Source of the DNA: an uncultured Bacteroides sp.
Lineage (GTDB): Bacteria > Bacteroidota > Bacteroidia > Bacteroidales > Bacteroidaceae
Direction: 5' to 3'
DNA length: 64,000 nucleotides
NCBI GenBank assembly: GCA_959606905.1
Contig: CAUHML010000007.1
Span: 30,802 to 94,801 of the forward strand
This document shows, piece after piece, positions 18,484 through 28,374 of this stretch. The notes under the pieces are model-generated. The model was not told the origin of the DNA and did no database searches. It saw only the letters and a list, made by a program, of their open reading frames with translations. A program made the translations under genes and the position numbers. How positions within the stretch are numbered: the stretch's first letter is position 1; each line of letters starts with the position of its first letter.

Positions 18484-19587
18484 ATGAATACCAAAGTAAC
18501 ATTACGCAAAAAGAAAATCACTGGGGAACGCTATTCCCTGTATCTCGATTTTTATCCCGCAATTAGAATTCCTGATACAAATAAGTCTACCCGAAGATAT
18601 TTTTTAAACATTTATATCTATGCAAAACCAAAAAACTTTATTGAACGTCAGCATAATAAAGAAATTCTCTACAAAGCAGAAGGAATTCGTTGTAAAGTAA
18701 CAGAACAGCTTATAAATGAAAAATACACATTTTATGACAAACAAATAGAAAAAGCGGATTTTTTGAAATACTTCAGAGAGGAATCTAATAAACATAATCA
18801 AAAATGGTATTATGTATATCAGCACTTTGCTGCATTTATGAATAACAAATGTACCTTTGCTGACGTAAACGTTACAACATGCGAAAATTTCAGAGTATAT
18901 CTTCTGAAAGCTAAAAATTTGAACGATCCGACCAAACCTTTAAGTAAAAATTCAGCGGCCGGCTATTATTCAACATTCAGAGGTATTCTCAAGATAGCAT
19001 ACAAAAAACGACTTTTAAAAGAAAACATAAATGATTTTCTTGAAAAGATTGATGATGAAGAAACAGATATTGTTTATCTGACTGATTCTGAACTGAAGCT
19101 ATTAGCAAATAGCAAATGTGATTTTCCTGTATTAAAGAAAGCAGCTTTGTGTTCATGCATGACCGGATTACGAATTAGTGATATTCTAGATCTCCAATGG
19201 AAGCATGTTGTAAAATTACCAGATGAAGGTTATTGTATTTGTAAAACACTAATAAAAACTAAAGCCAATTCAGTGATACCAATAAGTGAAGAAACTTATG
19301 AATTATTAGGCCCCCGAAAAACAGGATTTGTTTTCAAAGGATTGACCAGAAGTATGACTAACCGACCACTTAAAGATTGGATCAATAGTGTCGGAATTAA
19401 AAAGAACATTCATTTTCATTGCTTCCGCCATACCTTTGCTACACTATCTTTAGCGCATGGAACAGACATATATACCGTTTCAAAAATGCTCGGGCACAAA
19501 AATGTTTCTACCACCCAACGTTATGCTAAAGTAGTTAACGCACTTAAACGAGAAGCTGCATACAAAATATCACTAAAAGAAAAATAA
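18484..19587 (+). CDS. Tyrosine recombinase (integrase of the element)
   Basis: The 367-residue integrase has an N-terminal arm/SAM-like region (residues 1-195) and a C-terminal catalytic domain with the full active-site set: Arg in CMTGLRISDILDLQW, HCFRHTFATLSLAHG (HxxR), LGHKNVSTTQRYA (His and nucleophile Tyr). It is 1.3 kb from the mnmE end, the usual placement for an integrase next to its attachment site. It belongs to the Bacteroidetes conjugative-element integrases in general layout. Confidence 0.95.
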   Translation: MNTKVTLRKKKITGERYSLYLDFYPAIRIPDTNKSTRRYFLNIYIYAKPKNFIERQHNKEILYKAEGIRCKVTEQLINEKYTFYDKQIEKADFLKYFREESNKHNQKWYYVYQHFAAFMNNKCTFADVNVTTCENFRVYLLKAKNLNDPTKPLSKNSAAGYYSTFRGILKIAYKKRLLKENINDFLEKIDDEETDIVYLTDSELKLLANSKCDFPVLKKAALCSCMTGLRISDILDLQWKHVVKLPDEGYCICKTLIKTKANSVIPISEETYELLGPRKTGFVFKGLTRSMTNRPLKDWINSVGIKKNIHFHCFRHTFATLSLAHGTDIYTVSKMLGHKNVSTTQRYAKVVNALKREAAYKISLKEK

Positions 19588-19592
19588 CGATT

Positions 19593-20489
19593 ATGCTTAA
19601 CATATCTAATAAATCATTTTTTATTACACAATTTCTGTGCATAATACTAATAGTTTTTTCAATGCTACTGGACATTCCATGGTATTTAAAATATTATATT
19701 TTCCCTACTGTACCAGTATTATTTATGCTCTTTTTAGCTATACAAAAAATCAATGAGACCAATGACAAGAACTTACATAAATACACAGACCTTGTACATA
19801 GCCACAGAGATAACAAAGAATGGCTAGAAAAGGAATATCTATTGATGTCTCAAAAAAGTTGCCATATTCTATTCAATAAAATATATAAAAGCAAATTGAA
19901 TATTCTAATCAAATATCGGGAAGCTCTGCCTACAGTGAATATGAGAGCGCACGATATAGTTTCAACAAACATAGAATCTACATTAAATGAATGTATCACA
20001 CCCAATATTGATCCATCCAGGAATACCGCTATTGAAAATTACAATAAAGAACTTTATAATAAAATATGGCTTTTCTTGGAAAGCTATATAACAACAACAT
20101 TATCTGTTTACTTCTCTGAGAATGATATTGCTACAATCAAACAGAGCGTCTTTGAATACTTCATCAATGAACGAAGAAAAATAGAAGTAACGAACAAAGT
20201 AAATATTCCTCAATATCTCTCGATGCAAGACATTGCCCATTTTTTCCATAACATATCAGAATTGATGAGCTATTATAAAAAACTCAAACAATCAGATTTC
20301 TTCAAATATTTACCATATTTCATTGAAATGGGAGATTATGATCCCCAATCGTTATACAGGAATTCAACCCGTACTTCAAACACAGCAAGGATTCAGTTAT
20401 ACCGGATTTCAGCAAAGAATAATATTATATCAGACTTCGTGGAAAGTTTGAAAAAAGAGCTGCCATATAATCAAAGAATCATCTCTTAA
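19593..20489 (+). CDS. Hypothetical membrane-anchored protein following the integrase
   Basis: The 298-residue protein has two N-terminal hydrophobic segments (FFITQFLCIILIVFSMLL and YYIFPTVPVLFMLFLAIQ, residues 9-48). A long, mostly helical cytosolic part follows, with no motif I recognise. It begins 5 bp after the integrase stop, so the two are cotranscribed. It ends at a strong terminator. Confidence 0.75.
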   Translation: MLNISNKSFFITQFLCIILIVFSMLLDIPWYLKYYIFPTVPVLFMLFLAIQKINETNDKNLHKYTDLVHSHRDNKEWLEKEYLLMSQKSCHILFNKIYKSKLNILIKYREALPTVNMRAHDIVSTNIESTLNECITPNIDPSRNTAIENYNKELYNKIWLFLESYITTTLSVYFSENDIATIKQSVFEYFINERRKIEVTNKVNIPQYLSMQDIAHFFHNISELMSYYKKLKQSDFFKYLPYFIEMGDYDPQSLYRNSTRTSNTARIQLYRISAKNNIISDFVESLKKELPYNQRIIS

Positions 20490-20514
20490 AACCACTTATA
20501 TCCTTGAACAGACA

Positions 20515-20556
20515 AGCCTTCTTATTCTCCATGTATGAATAAGAAGGCTTATTTTT
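20515..20556 (+). terminator. Terminator after the integrase operon
   Basis: AAGCCTTCTTATTC pairs with GAATAAGAAGGCTT around an 8-nt loop, followed by ATTTTTG. Confidence 0.85.
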
Positions 20557-20662
20557 GTACAACGATTAATGCACCTTAATTAATTGAAGATTCATTGATG
20601 ATGAATTATCTTCATTATCTCTTTGCTTTTCTTTGCTGCATCAAACCTAAAAAAGTAATAAA

Positions 20663-21010
20663 ATGGCAAATATTGAAAAATTCGGCAAAGTTACACATGA
20701 TAACTTACCAGAAGCAGTGGAGCATCTAATTAATCTGATGTCCGTCCAAGTGGAAAATCAATCAAAAGAGAAAGAACTATTAAGTGTAATGAGCAATGAA
20801 GACGAAATTGATATTGAACAAGCTAGCACATTACTAAAAAAGAGTAAGAGTACCATCTACCGCTATACATGCAATAATATCATACCATTCTACAAAGTTG
20901 GAAACAGTTTGAGGTTTCGGAAAACCGAACTAATAGAATGGATTAAGTCCCACAAAATTAAGACAGAAGAGGAAATTAACTCCGAAATAGCTCCATTAAT
21001 ACGCTTCTGA
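20663..21010 (+). CDS. Excisionase-like helix-turn-helix protein
   Basis: The 115-residue protein has an HTH_17-type domain at residues 50-100 (DIEQASTLLKKSKSTIYRYTCNN, then FYKVGNSLRFRKTELIEWI), preceded by a helical N terminus. Such proteins precede DUF3987 genes in many Bacteroidetes mobile elements. It lies 19 bp before the DUF3987 gene and likely regulates or helps start the replication-like module. Confidence 0.85.
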   Translation: MANIEKFGKVTHDNLPEAVEHLINLMSVQVENQSKEKELLSVMSNEDEIDIEQASTLLKKSKSTIYRYTCNNIIPFYKVGNSLRFRKTELIEWIKSHKIKTEEEINSEIAPLIRF

Positions 21011-21029
21011 ACAATAGATATACAGAAAA

Positions 21030-22454
21030 ATGAGAAATAGCAAAAAAACAGAAAACACTTCTGTTACACCTCAAGACGTAATTGCGGACGCAAAACACTT
21101 ATTAGAAAATTCAGAACCTGGAGAGTTTCCTATTGAAGCTTTTTCAAACCGTACAAGGCAATTCATATTATCTATTTACGAACACCTTCGGTTCAAAAAA
21201 GATTATCTCGGTATTAATATATTGTGTGCCATTGGCGTAGCCATGGGGAAGCGATTCAGGATCGAAATAAACAACACTTTCCACGATTATCCCGGACTTT
21301 TCTATGTAATGGTAGGATATCCAAGCATTGGTAAAACTCCTCCCACCCGTCTTATCCTCAAACCCCTGCTAGTACGTAACCGGGAACTTGCTTTGCAATA
21401 TAATAGAGAGCTGGAATCTTTTTACCAGAAACTAGAGAAATATGAAAACACTAAAGATAAAGAAGGAGTAAATAAACCTAAACCACCACGTAAAACCTAC
21501 TTTATCACACAAGATTACACCTTGGAATGGCTAGTTTATGCTCTTGAATGCTCAAAAAACGGAATGCTTTTATATCAGGATGAAATAAGCCGGTGGACCA
21601 AAAACTCTATGAGATATACAAAGGGTATGGACGAAAGCACATTCTGGAATGAAAGATATAACCATAGTGACCTTATATACAACCGTAAGAGTGAAGACTA
21701 TAATATCGTCGTAACAGAGCCATTAATTTCTGTTATCGGAGGAACTCAAATCGAGCAATTGAAACACTTGATTGATGGTGATAAAACAGAGAATGGATTC
21801 ATGTCTCGTTTATTATTCGCATATCCACTCGATCAAAAAATAGAATTAGCAGAAGATGATAATGTCCCGGAGCATGAATTAACTTGGTGGAATTCTCTTA
21901 TTGAAGACATTCTCAATCTGAAAGTTATTTACGATGAAAAGGAAACAAACGTAATTCCTCAAAATTTAAAGCTCTCGCAATCAGCAAAAGTTCGATACAT
22001 GGAATGGAAGAGAGACAATATTCAAATGATTAATGAAATGAATGAAAGCGGTAACATTATTCTTGGCAGTTACTTTGGAAAATTGAGCACTGCTTTAGGA
22101 CGCCTATGTCTCATTATTCAAGCAGAACGCTGGAGTTGCGGAGAAGCTAAATTAGAAGAGATTGACTTATCAACAGTAGAACGAGCTATCCTACTAATCG
22201 AGTATTTCAGAAAAGTCTTCTATCGAATCTACTTTTATTTCTTTGTCGAAAATGATATCCATCTGTCAGAACTTGAAAGAAAAGTCTATTCAGCTTTACC
22301 GGAAGAGTTTGAAACTAAGACAGGGAAAGACATTGCCGTAAAATTGGGTATGCCTGCCCGTACCTTCGATAGATTCGTAAGTGACAGTCAAAGGTCAGAC
22401 AAACTATTTAGTAAGTTAAAACATGGCATCTACAAAAAGATATATAATTTATAA
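21030..22454 (+). CDS. DUF3987-family ATPase (mobile-element replication module)
   Basis: The 474-residue protein carries a Walker-A-like loop (VGYPSIGKT, about residue 97) and a Walker-B-like segment (MLLYQDEISRW, about residue 179), followed by PLISVIGGTQ and GFMSRLLFAYP, the DUF3987 pattern. A winged-helix-like end follows (FETKTGKDIAVKLGMPARTFDRFV). Relatives occur next to primase-like genes on Bacteroidetes elements and are taken to be helicase-like replication proteins. An iteron-like spacer separates it from the next gene. Confidence 0.85.
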   Translation: MRNSKKTENTSVTPQDVIADAKHLLENSEPGEFPIEAFSNRTRQFILSIYEHLRFKKDYLGINILCAIGVAMGKRFRIEINNTFHDYPGLFYVMVGYPSIGKTPPTRLILKPLLVRNRELALQYNRELESFYQKLEKYENTKDKEGVNKPKPPRKTYFITQDYTLEWLVYALECSKNGMLLYQDEISRWTKNSMRYTKGMDESTFWNERYNHSDLIYNRKSEDYNIVVTEPLISVIGGTQIEQLKHLIDGDKTENGFMSRLLFAYPLDQKIELAEDDNVPEHELTWWNSLIEDILNLKVIYDEKETNVIPQNLKLSQSAKVRYMEWKRDNIQMINEMNESGNIILGSYFGKLSTALGRLCLIIQAERWSCGEAKLEEIDLSTVERAILLIEYFRKVFYRIYFYFFVENDIHLSELERKVYSALPEEFETKTGKDIAVKLGMPARTFDRFVSDSQRSDKLFSKLKHGIYKKIYNL

Positions 22455-22461
22455 AAGGTGT

Positions 22462-22553
22462 GGCGAATCCGGCAATTTTGGCGATTTGATAATCCTAAGA
22501 AAAAAAACAAACGGATGAACATTACTGGCGATTTCGGCAATATTGGCAATTTA
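22462..22553 (+). repeat. Two clusters of GGC-nonamer repeats between replication-module genes
   Basis: Each cluster is 27 bp and holds three 9-bp units beginning GGC: GGCGAATCC, GGCAATTTT, GGCGATTTG at 22462-22488, and GGCGATTTC, GGCAATATT, GGCAATTTA at 22527-22553. The array lies in a gene-free gap between the DUF3987 and zinc-finger primase-like genes, where an origin or operator would be expected. Confidence 0.5.
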
Positions 22554-22581
22554 AGTTTATCTTTCATAAAACAAAGACACT

Positions 22582-23631
22582 ATGGGCTATAGATTTACAC
22601 TGGAAAAATACGACCGATACAAAAGGAATAGGTACACCTGTCCATCCTGCGGTCACAAAAGAGAATTCACACGATACATTGATACCATGGGAGAATTTGT
22701 ATTTCCCGAATATGTAGGAAAATGTAACCGGATCAATAATTGCGGTTATCACTATACCCCATCAGATTTTTTCAAAGAAAATCCTGATGCCTTGAAAAAG
22801 GTATCAGAAGAAAATCCCAGCAACCAACCAACAACTGTAGTATTCAACAAACAAAGCCCTACCCTTTCACAAAAAATCGATCAAATCAGCAAATGTGTCA
22901 TGCATAAATCCTGCAATGAACGTTGGTTCAGTCAGAACAACCTATTCCTATTCCTCCTTTCTAAAATTGGCATCAAAGAAACCACAAGATTATTTAAAGA
23001 ATATAATGTAGGAACAGCCAAAAAATGGAATGGAGCTGCCACAGTTTTTTGGTATGTCACTATTGATAGGGAAATACGCACTGGAAAAATTATGCTTTAT
23101 CATAAAAATGGGCATAGAGTTAAGGAAGGATATTCCAGGATCAGCTGGGCACATACAGAATTAAATCTCAAAAATTTCAATTTACAATTATGCTTCTTCG
23201 GAGAACATCTCCTTAGTTTAGATCCGGACAAACCAGTTGGTATTGTAGAAAGTGAGAAGTCGGCAATTATTTGTTCTGCATACATGAAAGAATTTATATG
23301 GATAGCAGCTGGTGGTAAAAATGGTTGTTTAAACTCAAGATATCCGATATTATGGAACAGAAAAATATGCCTTTTTCCTGATTCCAAAGCATACGATGCA
23401 TGGCACAAATTCTACATGAAGCTCAAATCTGAAAACTATTCAATTACAATATCCAATCTATTAGAGTATAAGACAACCGAGGAACAATGGAATGCCGGAA
23501 TCGACATAGCTGACATCTTACTCCAACAGCCACTTCAGGAAGTGACATTAAACTATTTCCTACATAATAATCCTCACCTACAATTACTTATAGATACCTT
23601 CAGCTTAGAACTGGTAAATAATATTCAATAA
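22582..23631 (+). CDS. DUF6371-like zinc-finger primase/toprim protein
   Basis: The 349-residue protein opens with a zinc-binding region (RYTCPSCGHKREFTRY, then GKCNRINNCGYHY). A mid region GVQ-like fold (residues 155-215) is followed by a toprim-like segment: PVGIVESEKSAIICSAY near 215 (catalytic Glu), AAGGKNG near 235 and ILWNRKICLFPDSKAYDAW near 255 (the Asp pair reduced to one Asp). This layout matches CHC2/toprim primase relatives on Bacteroidetes elements. It probably primes or assists replication of the element. Confidence 0.8.
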   Translation: MGYRFTLEKYDRYKRNRYTCPSCGHKREFTRYIDTMGEFVFPEYVGKCNRINNCGYHYTPSDFFKENPDALKKVSEENPSNQPTTVVFNKQSPTLSQKIDQISKCVMHKSCNERWFSQNNLFLFLLSKIGIKETTRLFKEYNVGTAKKWNGAATVFWYVTIDREIRTGKIMLYHKNGHRVKEGYSRISWAHTELNLKNFNLQLCFFGEHLLSLDPDKPVGIVESEKSAIICSAYMKEFIWIAAGGKNGCLNSRYPILWNRKICLFPDSKAYDAWHKFYMKLKSENYSITISNLLEYKTTEEQWNAGIDIADILLQQPLQEVTLNYFLHNNPHLQLLIDTFSLELVNNIQ

Positions 23632-23797
23632 ATATTTAATAAACAAGTATAAATAACGCACTTACATAAACAAGCAATTGCACATCTACCCACTCCATTA
23701 TTATACAGATAATCAAAACAATAATATACGATATATTAAATTAAATGTATTTATTATACTTATATCAAGCAAGTTTTAATATGTCATTTATTTTTGT

Positions 23798-23805
23798 TAT
23801 ATTTG
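23798..23805 (+). promoter_or_regulatory. Promoter -7 element for the UvrD-type helicase gene
   Basis: TATATTTG matches TAnnTTTG, 23 bp upstream of the ATG at 23828. Confidence 0.5.
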
Positions 23806-23827
23806 TATATAAAAGCAATAATACACT

Positions 23828-25996
23828 ATGGATTTTAAGAAGTTAAATAAAGAACAAGAAAAAGCTGTCAAATTTGACAACAAACACTTATTACTACTTG
23901 CAGGAGCTGGTACTGGAAAGACAGCAACCATCGTTTCAAGAGCCGTATGGCTAATTAATCACGGGATAGATCCAGCACGGATAAAAATAATATCTTTTAC
24001 AAAAAAATCAGCAAATGAAATTGCTGCAAGAACTGCAAGCCTATTAACAAGCATTGGAGTTAAGAGCCCTTCTCAAGGTGCAACCTTCCACGGATGGTGT
24101 CTTGAGATTATACGGTCTAACCCGGCAGCCTTTAATATGAATAAATGGACTGTCATTGACACTGATGACCAAGAAGTAATCATGAAACATGTCCTTGATA
24201 ACAAGGCTCTTTCCATACCTAAAGAGATCAGAGCTTCAGACATGTTAGCCATACGTTCCTATCAGATTAACACCGATTGCGAATTAAAAGAAGCTATATG
24301 TAAAACAGCAAGAAAAAACGGTCAACTTAACATTGAATCACTAATAGAAGACTCAGATAATATCAAAGATACTATCAAACTTTACGAGCAATACAAAAGT
24401 ACACATCAATATTTAGATTATGATGATATCTTAGCCATATCCGTAAACACGCTATCTCAAAACAAAGAACTATGCGCTAAAGTTACATCCATGTATGACC
24501 ATATATTGGTAGATGAGATGCAAGATACCAATCCTCTCCAATGGAAACTGCTCGAATTATTCATGTCATCGTGCCACCTGTTTTGCGTAGGGGACGATGC
24601 ACAATCAATCTACGCTTTCCGCGGGGCCGATTTCAATTCAATCCACTCTTTCAATGAACGAGTACCTGACTCCACGATAATGAAGCTTACCCGGAACTAC
24701 CGAAGCACACAAGCAATTCTGGATGTTTCAAACCAATTATTAAAACTGTCTCCATTACAGTATAATAAAGAATTAACAGCTGCAAACAAAAAATGGAAGA
24801 AACCATTGCTTGTATTCGTTAATAACAAATATGAAGAAGCAGCCTTTATTAAACGGGATATACAAAAACATATCAAAGCAGGAGCGAAATATGCTAGCCA
24901 CATGGTCCTAGCCAGAAATGCTTACCAAGCCAAGCAGGTGGAAACATCATTTCTTACCAGCCAAATACCCTATGTCTTATTTGGTGGCATATCTCTTATG
25001 AAATCCGCCCACGTAAGAGACATTATCTCAGTTCTAAGAATCATAGCCAATCCGCAAGATGAGCTGGCGTGGATGAGATACCTTGAACTGTGGCCAGGCA
25101 TTGGTAAAGCAAAAATGAAGAAAGCTATAGAAAACATAGTAACCAAGAAAAACATACAGGAAATAATTGACTATCTTATAAACATCGAAATATTTACATT
25201 ACCGGCTAAAGTTATAAATGGCGCCTGTATGCATGCTAATAATCCAGCTTCATGCTTAACCAACACTACAGAAGCAATGGACGACCTCCTCAAAAACAAA
25301 TATGCCAAAGATTGGGAACGAAGGAAAAAAGATTTCACCGCTCTGATTGAGGTTGCCTTAAACTCCAAATCCGGAATTTCCGGCTTTATCAATGACTTTT
25401 TAGTAGACTCAAGCATTGACGGAAACAGTTTGCGGGATGATGCAGTTATTATATCTACCATCCACTCAGCCAAAGGCTTAGAGGCGGATTATTGCTACAT
25501 CATAGATTTAAATGTCGGTAACTACCCATGCGATATTGCTATAAAAGACGGGATCAATGCAATTGAAGAAGAACGAAGATGCCTGTATGTAGCACTCACA
25601 AGAGCCAAAAAGCAACTTGCCATCACGACGGAATATAACACATGGATGCAGACCAAACCCATCCGTTCAAAAAACACTCCAATGAAAGTTGGAGATACAT
25701 ATATCGCAATTCATCCTACTCCCTCCGATCCTCCCTTCAAAACAGCAAAAATCACTTCAATAAACGGAAATGATATTTGCTTCCACGTAGGCGGTAAGAC
25801 ACTATATAAATCCTTATCAGAATTCTCAAATACTTACAAGCCACAAAAAGAAGAATTTCCCGGTCTCTCTATACCCCAGTTCTTTTTTTCAAAGATATCT
25901 CCGAATCTTTTTGAATGTATATCAGGAACCCAACAATCTTCATCAGAAACAACTTCAAAAACAAACAGTAGCTCTAAATTTCATTTTTTCCAATGA
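23828..25996 (+). CDS. UvrD/Rep-family ATP-dependent DNA helicase
   Basis: The 722-residue superfamily 1A helicase has motif I LAGAGTGKT (residue 24), motif II VDEMQDTN (about 223), motif III GDDAQSIYAFRGA, motif IV LTRNYRST, motif V STIHSAKGLEAD and motif VI RRCLYVALTRAKKQL. All helicase motifs are intact. It would unwind 3'-5' during replication, repair or rolling-circle transfer of the element. A 4-bp overlap couples it to a membrane-protein gene, an odd partner. Confidence 0.94.
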   Translation: MDFKKLNKEQEKAVKFDNKHLLLLAGAGTGKTATIVSRAVWLINHGIDPARIKIISFTKKSANEIAARTASLLTSIGVKSPSQGATFHGWCLEIIRSNPAAFNMNKWTVIDTDDQEVIMKHVLDNKALSIPKEIRASDMLAIRSYQINTDCELKEAICKTARKNGQLNIESLIEDSDNIKDTIKLYEQYKSTHQYLDYDDILAISVNTLSQNKELCAKVTSMYDHILVDEMQDTNPLQWKLLELFMSSCHLFCVGDDAQSIYAFRGADFNSIHSFNERVPDSTIMKLTRNYRSTQAILDVSNQLLKLSPLQYNKELTAANKKWKKPLLVFVNNKYEEAAFIKRDIQKHIKAGAKYASHMVLARNAYQAKQVETSFLTSQIPYVLFGGISLMKSAHVRDIISVLRIIANPQDELAWMRYLELWPGIGKAKMKKAIENIVTKKNIQEIIDYLINIEIFTLPAKVINGACMHANNPASCLTNTTEAMDDLLKNKYAKDWERRKKDFTALIEVALNSKSGISGFINDFLVDSSIDGNSLRDDAVIISTIHSAKGLEADYCYIIDLNVGNYPCDIAIKDGINAIEEERRCLYVALTRAKKQLAITTEYNTWMQTKPIRSKNTPMKVGDTYIAIHPTPSDPPFKTAKITSINGNDICFHVGGKTLYKSLSEFSNTYKPQKEEFPGLSIPQFFFSKISPNLFECISGTQQSSSETTSKTNSSSKFHFFQ

Positions 25997-27012
25997 TGAA
26001 TATTCTTAAAACATACCATAAGACTTTATTGATTACCCAAAAGCTCATCAAAATGGTCATAAAAGAAACGCCGGTAGAATCAGGATGCATTCTTACCTCC
26101 TATCTGCTCTTCCTATGCACCGGAGAGAACTCATGGCTCTATTACGGTATTGTCGCTACATGTGCTTTACATTACTTAAACGGCACTAAGCATTATCACG
26201 TAGGCCCATTCATTTACCTTCTGTTCCTTTTCTGTGCTTTCTATGCCAATTTTCCCAATACACTACTTTGCACATCAACACTCACAGCCCTGCTATGTCT
26301 ATCCCTGAATAACAAAAAACGCATATCGATGCGAATCAGCCAAGTCTGCAAGCATTTCCTCATTGCATTTTATTGTACCGCATATATACTATTTGCCTCA
26401 GTCGCCGTATATGTCATAGCCTCTATTATCATCAAAATGCCAGAAGAATTAAAACAGGTATTAAGCCATGCGTGCATTTTTATATTTTCAGTTATCCTGC
26501 CGACTCTTTTTCTTACAATAGACACCCACAGACAATACGAAGCACCAACTATCCCCAAGACATTTGGTTGGATACAGCTCATCTTTATAGAAACAGCTAT
26601 TCAAGCAGGAATAATTTATTTAGGATTTTGTATCCTTCAAATGGCTTCACGCTCCCTTGTACCTCGCCCCTACGTCGTCTACATCGTTATAGCAGCAATC
26701 ATCACCATTGAAACAAGTGCCAAACTGCACGAATGGTCACCTAAAGATTGGAACAATTCATTTTTCACACACCGAAATCTCTACTACATCCCTCTTATCT
26801 TTTTAGGAATTGCAGCTCTTTACATTGAAATTTCACTAGTAGGATACCGGCCGCGCACATTAGCAGCTTCCATATTATTAGGATGGATTTCGATTATTTG
26901 TATAGCAAGATTAGTCAAATGCCGCTGCATCACAACACAGGAACGCAATATAAGCCTATACACCTCTATCATCTTAACGATAATAATAGGTATATCAACC
27001 GTCATTTTTTAG
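25993..27012 (+). CDS. Polytopic membrane protein of unknown function
   Basis: The 339-residue protein has about nine to ten hydrophobic helices (for example ILTSYLLFLCTG, FIYLLFLFCAFYANF, YCTAYILFASVAVYVIASIII, IFIFSVILPTLFLTI, WIQLIFIETAIQAGIIYLGF). No transporter signature is recognised. It overlaps the helicase stop (ATGATG), implying coupled translation. It faces the serine recombinase gene tail-to-tail with a 4-bp gap, leaving no room for a terminator between them. Confidence 0.75.
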   Translation: MMNILKTYHKTLLITQKLIKMVIKETPVESGCILTSYLLFLCTGENSWLYYGIVATCALHYLNGTKHYHVGPFIYLLFLFCAFYANFPNTLLCTSTLTALLCLSLNNKKRISMRISQVCKHFLIAFYCTAYILFASVAVYVIASIIIKMPEELKQVLSHACIFIFSVILPTLFLTIDTHRQYEAPTIPKTFGWIQLIFIETAIQAGIIYLGFCILQMASRSLVPRPYVVYIVIAAIITIETSAKLHEWSPKDWNNSFFTHRNLYYIPLIFLGIAALYIEISLVGYRPRTLAASILLGWISIICIARLVKCRCITTQERNISLYTSIILTIIIGISTVIF

Positions 27013-27016
27013 GAAT

Positions 27017-27604
27017 TCAGTCACTGGAAGCCTTTTTAGTGACCCGACGATTTACATTAATACCATTGTTTTTCAATATTCGGTAAACCGAACTGTTACT
27101 ACTAAATCCAGTTTCTTCTTTTATGCCTCTAAGTCCAACTCCATTGTTATATAATTCAACACAACGCTTTTCACGTTCCTCCCTGGTAATTTGAAACGAA
27201 GACTTCTTTTTCTTTCTGGCAGCGTTAATCCTTGAAGTAGAAATCTTCGAAGCAAGGATGTCACCTGGAAAAGAACCGATGGCATCAACTAATTGAGAAG
27301 TGGATGAAGGGAACATTTCATCAAATGTGTCAAATTTGTCTTTCAGTGAAATTACACGTATTTTCTTTATTCGGCATATTTCAAAGAAAGATGCGAGTTG
27401 GACAACCCCTCTTAGAGCATTACTAAGACGAAGAATAACAATTTCATCATTTCTACCGACTTCTCTAAGCAGTTTTTTCCACTTCGGACGCTTTCCCTCA
27501 TCCTCTGCTTGTTCTACAAAAACCTTATCACACCCGGCAGCCTCCAATTTATTGATATCATCTTCATTCTTACTTTCAGGCAACATGATATAACCTAGTC
27601 TCAT
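27017..27604 (-). CDS. Degenerate serine recombinase-like protein with HTH tail
   Basis: The 195-residue protein aligns along the resolvase/invertase catalytic domain (LEAAGCDKVFVEQ, NDEIVILRLSNALRG, IRVISLKDKFDT) and ends with an HTH (GLRGIKEETGFSSNSSVYRIL). The catalytic N terminus GYARVS is replaced by GYIMLP, losing both the Arg and the nucleophilic Ser; the later DRLGR becomes SNALR. It is unlikely to cut DNA and may work as a DNA-binding regulator. Its own promoter (minus-strand TACCTTTG) lies 29 bp upstream. Confidence 0.8.
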   Translation of the reverse strand: MRLGYIMLPESKNEDDINKLEAAGCDKVFVEQAEDEGKRPKWKKLLREVGRNDEIVILRLSNALRGVVQLASFFEICRIKKIRVISLKDKFDTFDEMFPSSTSQLVDAIGSFPGDILASKISTSRINAARKKKKSSFQITREEREKRCVELYNNGVGLRGIKEETGFSSNSSVYRILKNNGINVNRRVTKKASSD

Positions 27605-27632
27605 TTTGCAAATATTTGTTTATTAATCAATG

Positions 27633-27640
27633 CAAAGGTA
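27633..27640 (-). promoter_or_regulatory. Promoter -7 element for the degenerate recombinase gene
   Basis: Minus-strand TACCTTTG matches TAnnTTTG, with TTTTG about 18 nt further upstream as a -33 candidate. Confidence 0.6.
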
Positions 27641-28158
27641 CAATTTATATTTCAAAAACAAAATATCGTACTTAAAATCGTATTTCTTTATTTACTATTA
27701 ACGATTTTTACTAGTACAAATAATACAACATATTAATTTACATATAAGACTAATACAAATCATTATACATCTTATTATCTGCACATTATGTTACATATAA
27801 TCAATTATTTTTCAAGACATAAAAGAAATACAACGAAATACCTTAAAAACATTTATTTCCCATTTTTTGATATTTGATTTATCATAATATACAAAATATA
27901 GTACATCAAATATTGTACATTATCTCATACAATCGAGCAATATATTTATCAGTTTATACAACTAATAAAGAAGATAATCAATAGTATATCAGCACCTTTA
28001 CAATGTACGATAAATGAATTATCTCAATGTATGATACTATAAATTTCATTAAAGCATTTATGTTCGATATTATATTATAACTCATTATTCATACTTTTGT
28101 ACGCAAAAGAATATAATACTAAAAGAATAAGATTTCCCCTTTAACAACAAAAATAAAT
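27641..28158. other. AT-rich gene-free divergent regulatory region
   Basis: About 520 bp at very low GC separate the minus-strand recombinase from the plus-strand lipoprotein/DnaK operon. It is full of short GTACA/TGTAC-type words and near-repeats (ATAAATGAATTATCTC and relatives) but I see no clear iteron or hairpin. A plus-strand -7 element (TACTTTTG) is at 28092-28099, implying a leader of nearly 290 nt before the lipoprotein gene. Confidence 0.4.
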
Positions 28159-28374
28159 ATGACTAAAATCGCTTATATAATACATATAATCAATATAATA
28201 GGAGGATTTATAAAATTCCTGAATGATTGGTGCATATTTAGCATTTATGTAATATACCAAATATACAGTTATAACAAATTATTTTGTATCAAATCATACA
28301 TTAATTATTGTACATCATTTATCACATGCAGAACAAACAATCAAGCCATTTTGAATTATTATTGTATAATATAA
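28159..28374 (+). CDS. Possible small hydrophobic protein in the leader of the DnaK operon
   Basis: An ATG about 55 nt after the predicted transcription start opens a 71-codon frame rich in Ile, Tyr and Cys with a hydrophobic first half (IAYIIHIINIIGG, WCIFSIYVIYQIY). In such AT-rich DNA this could be chance. It ends 17 bp before the lipoprotein ATG, a spacing compatible with an operon. Confidence 0.25.
   Translation: MTKIAYIIHIINIIGGFIKFLNDWCIFSIYVIYQIYSYNKLFCIKSYINYCTSFITCRTNNQAILNYYCII

Noticed and set aside
17281..27016. Relaxase or coupling-protein gene proving conjugation
   Set aside because: None was found here or elsewhere in the window; the integrase, helicase and primase-like genes alone do not prove self-transfer, so the conjugative status is left as inference.
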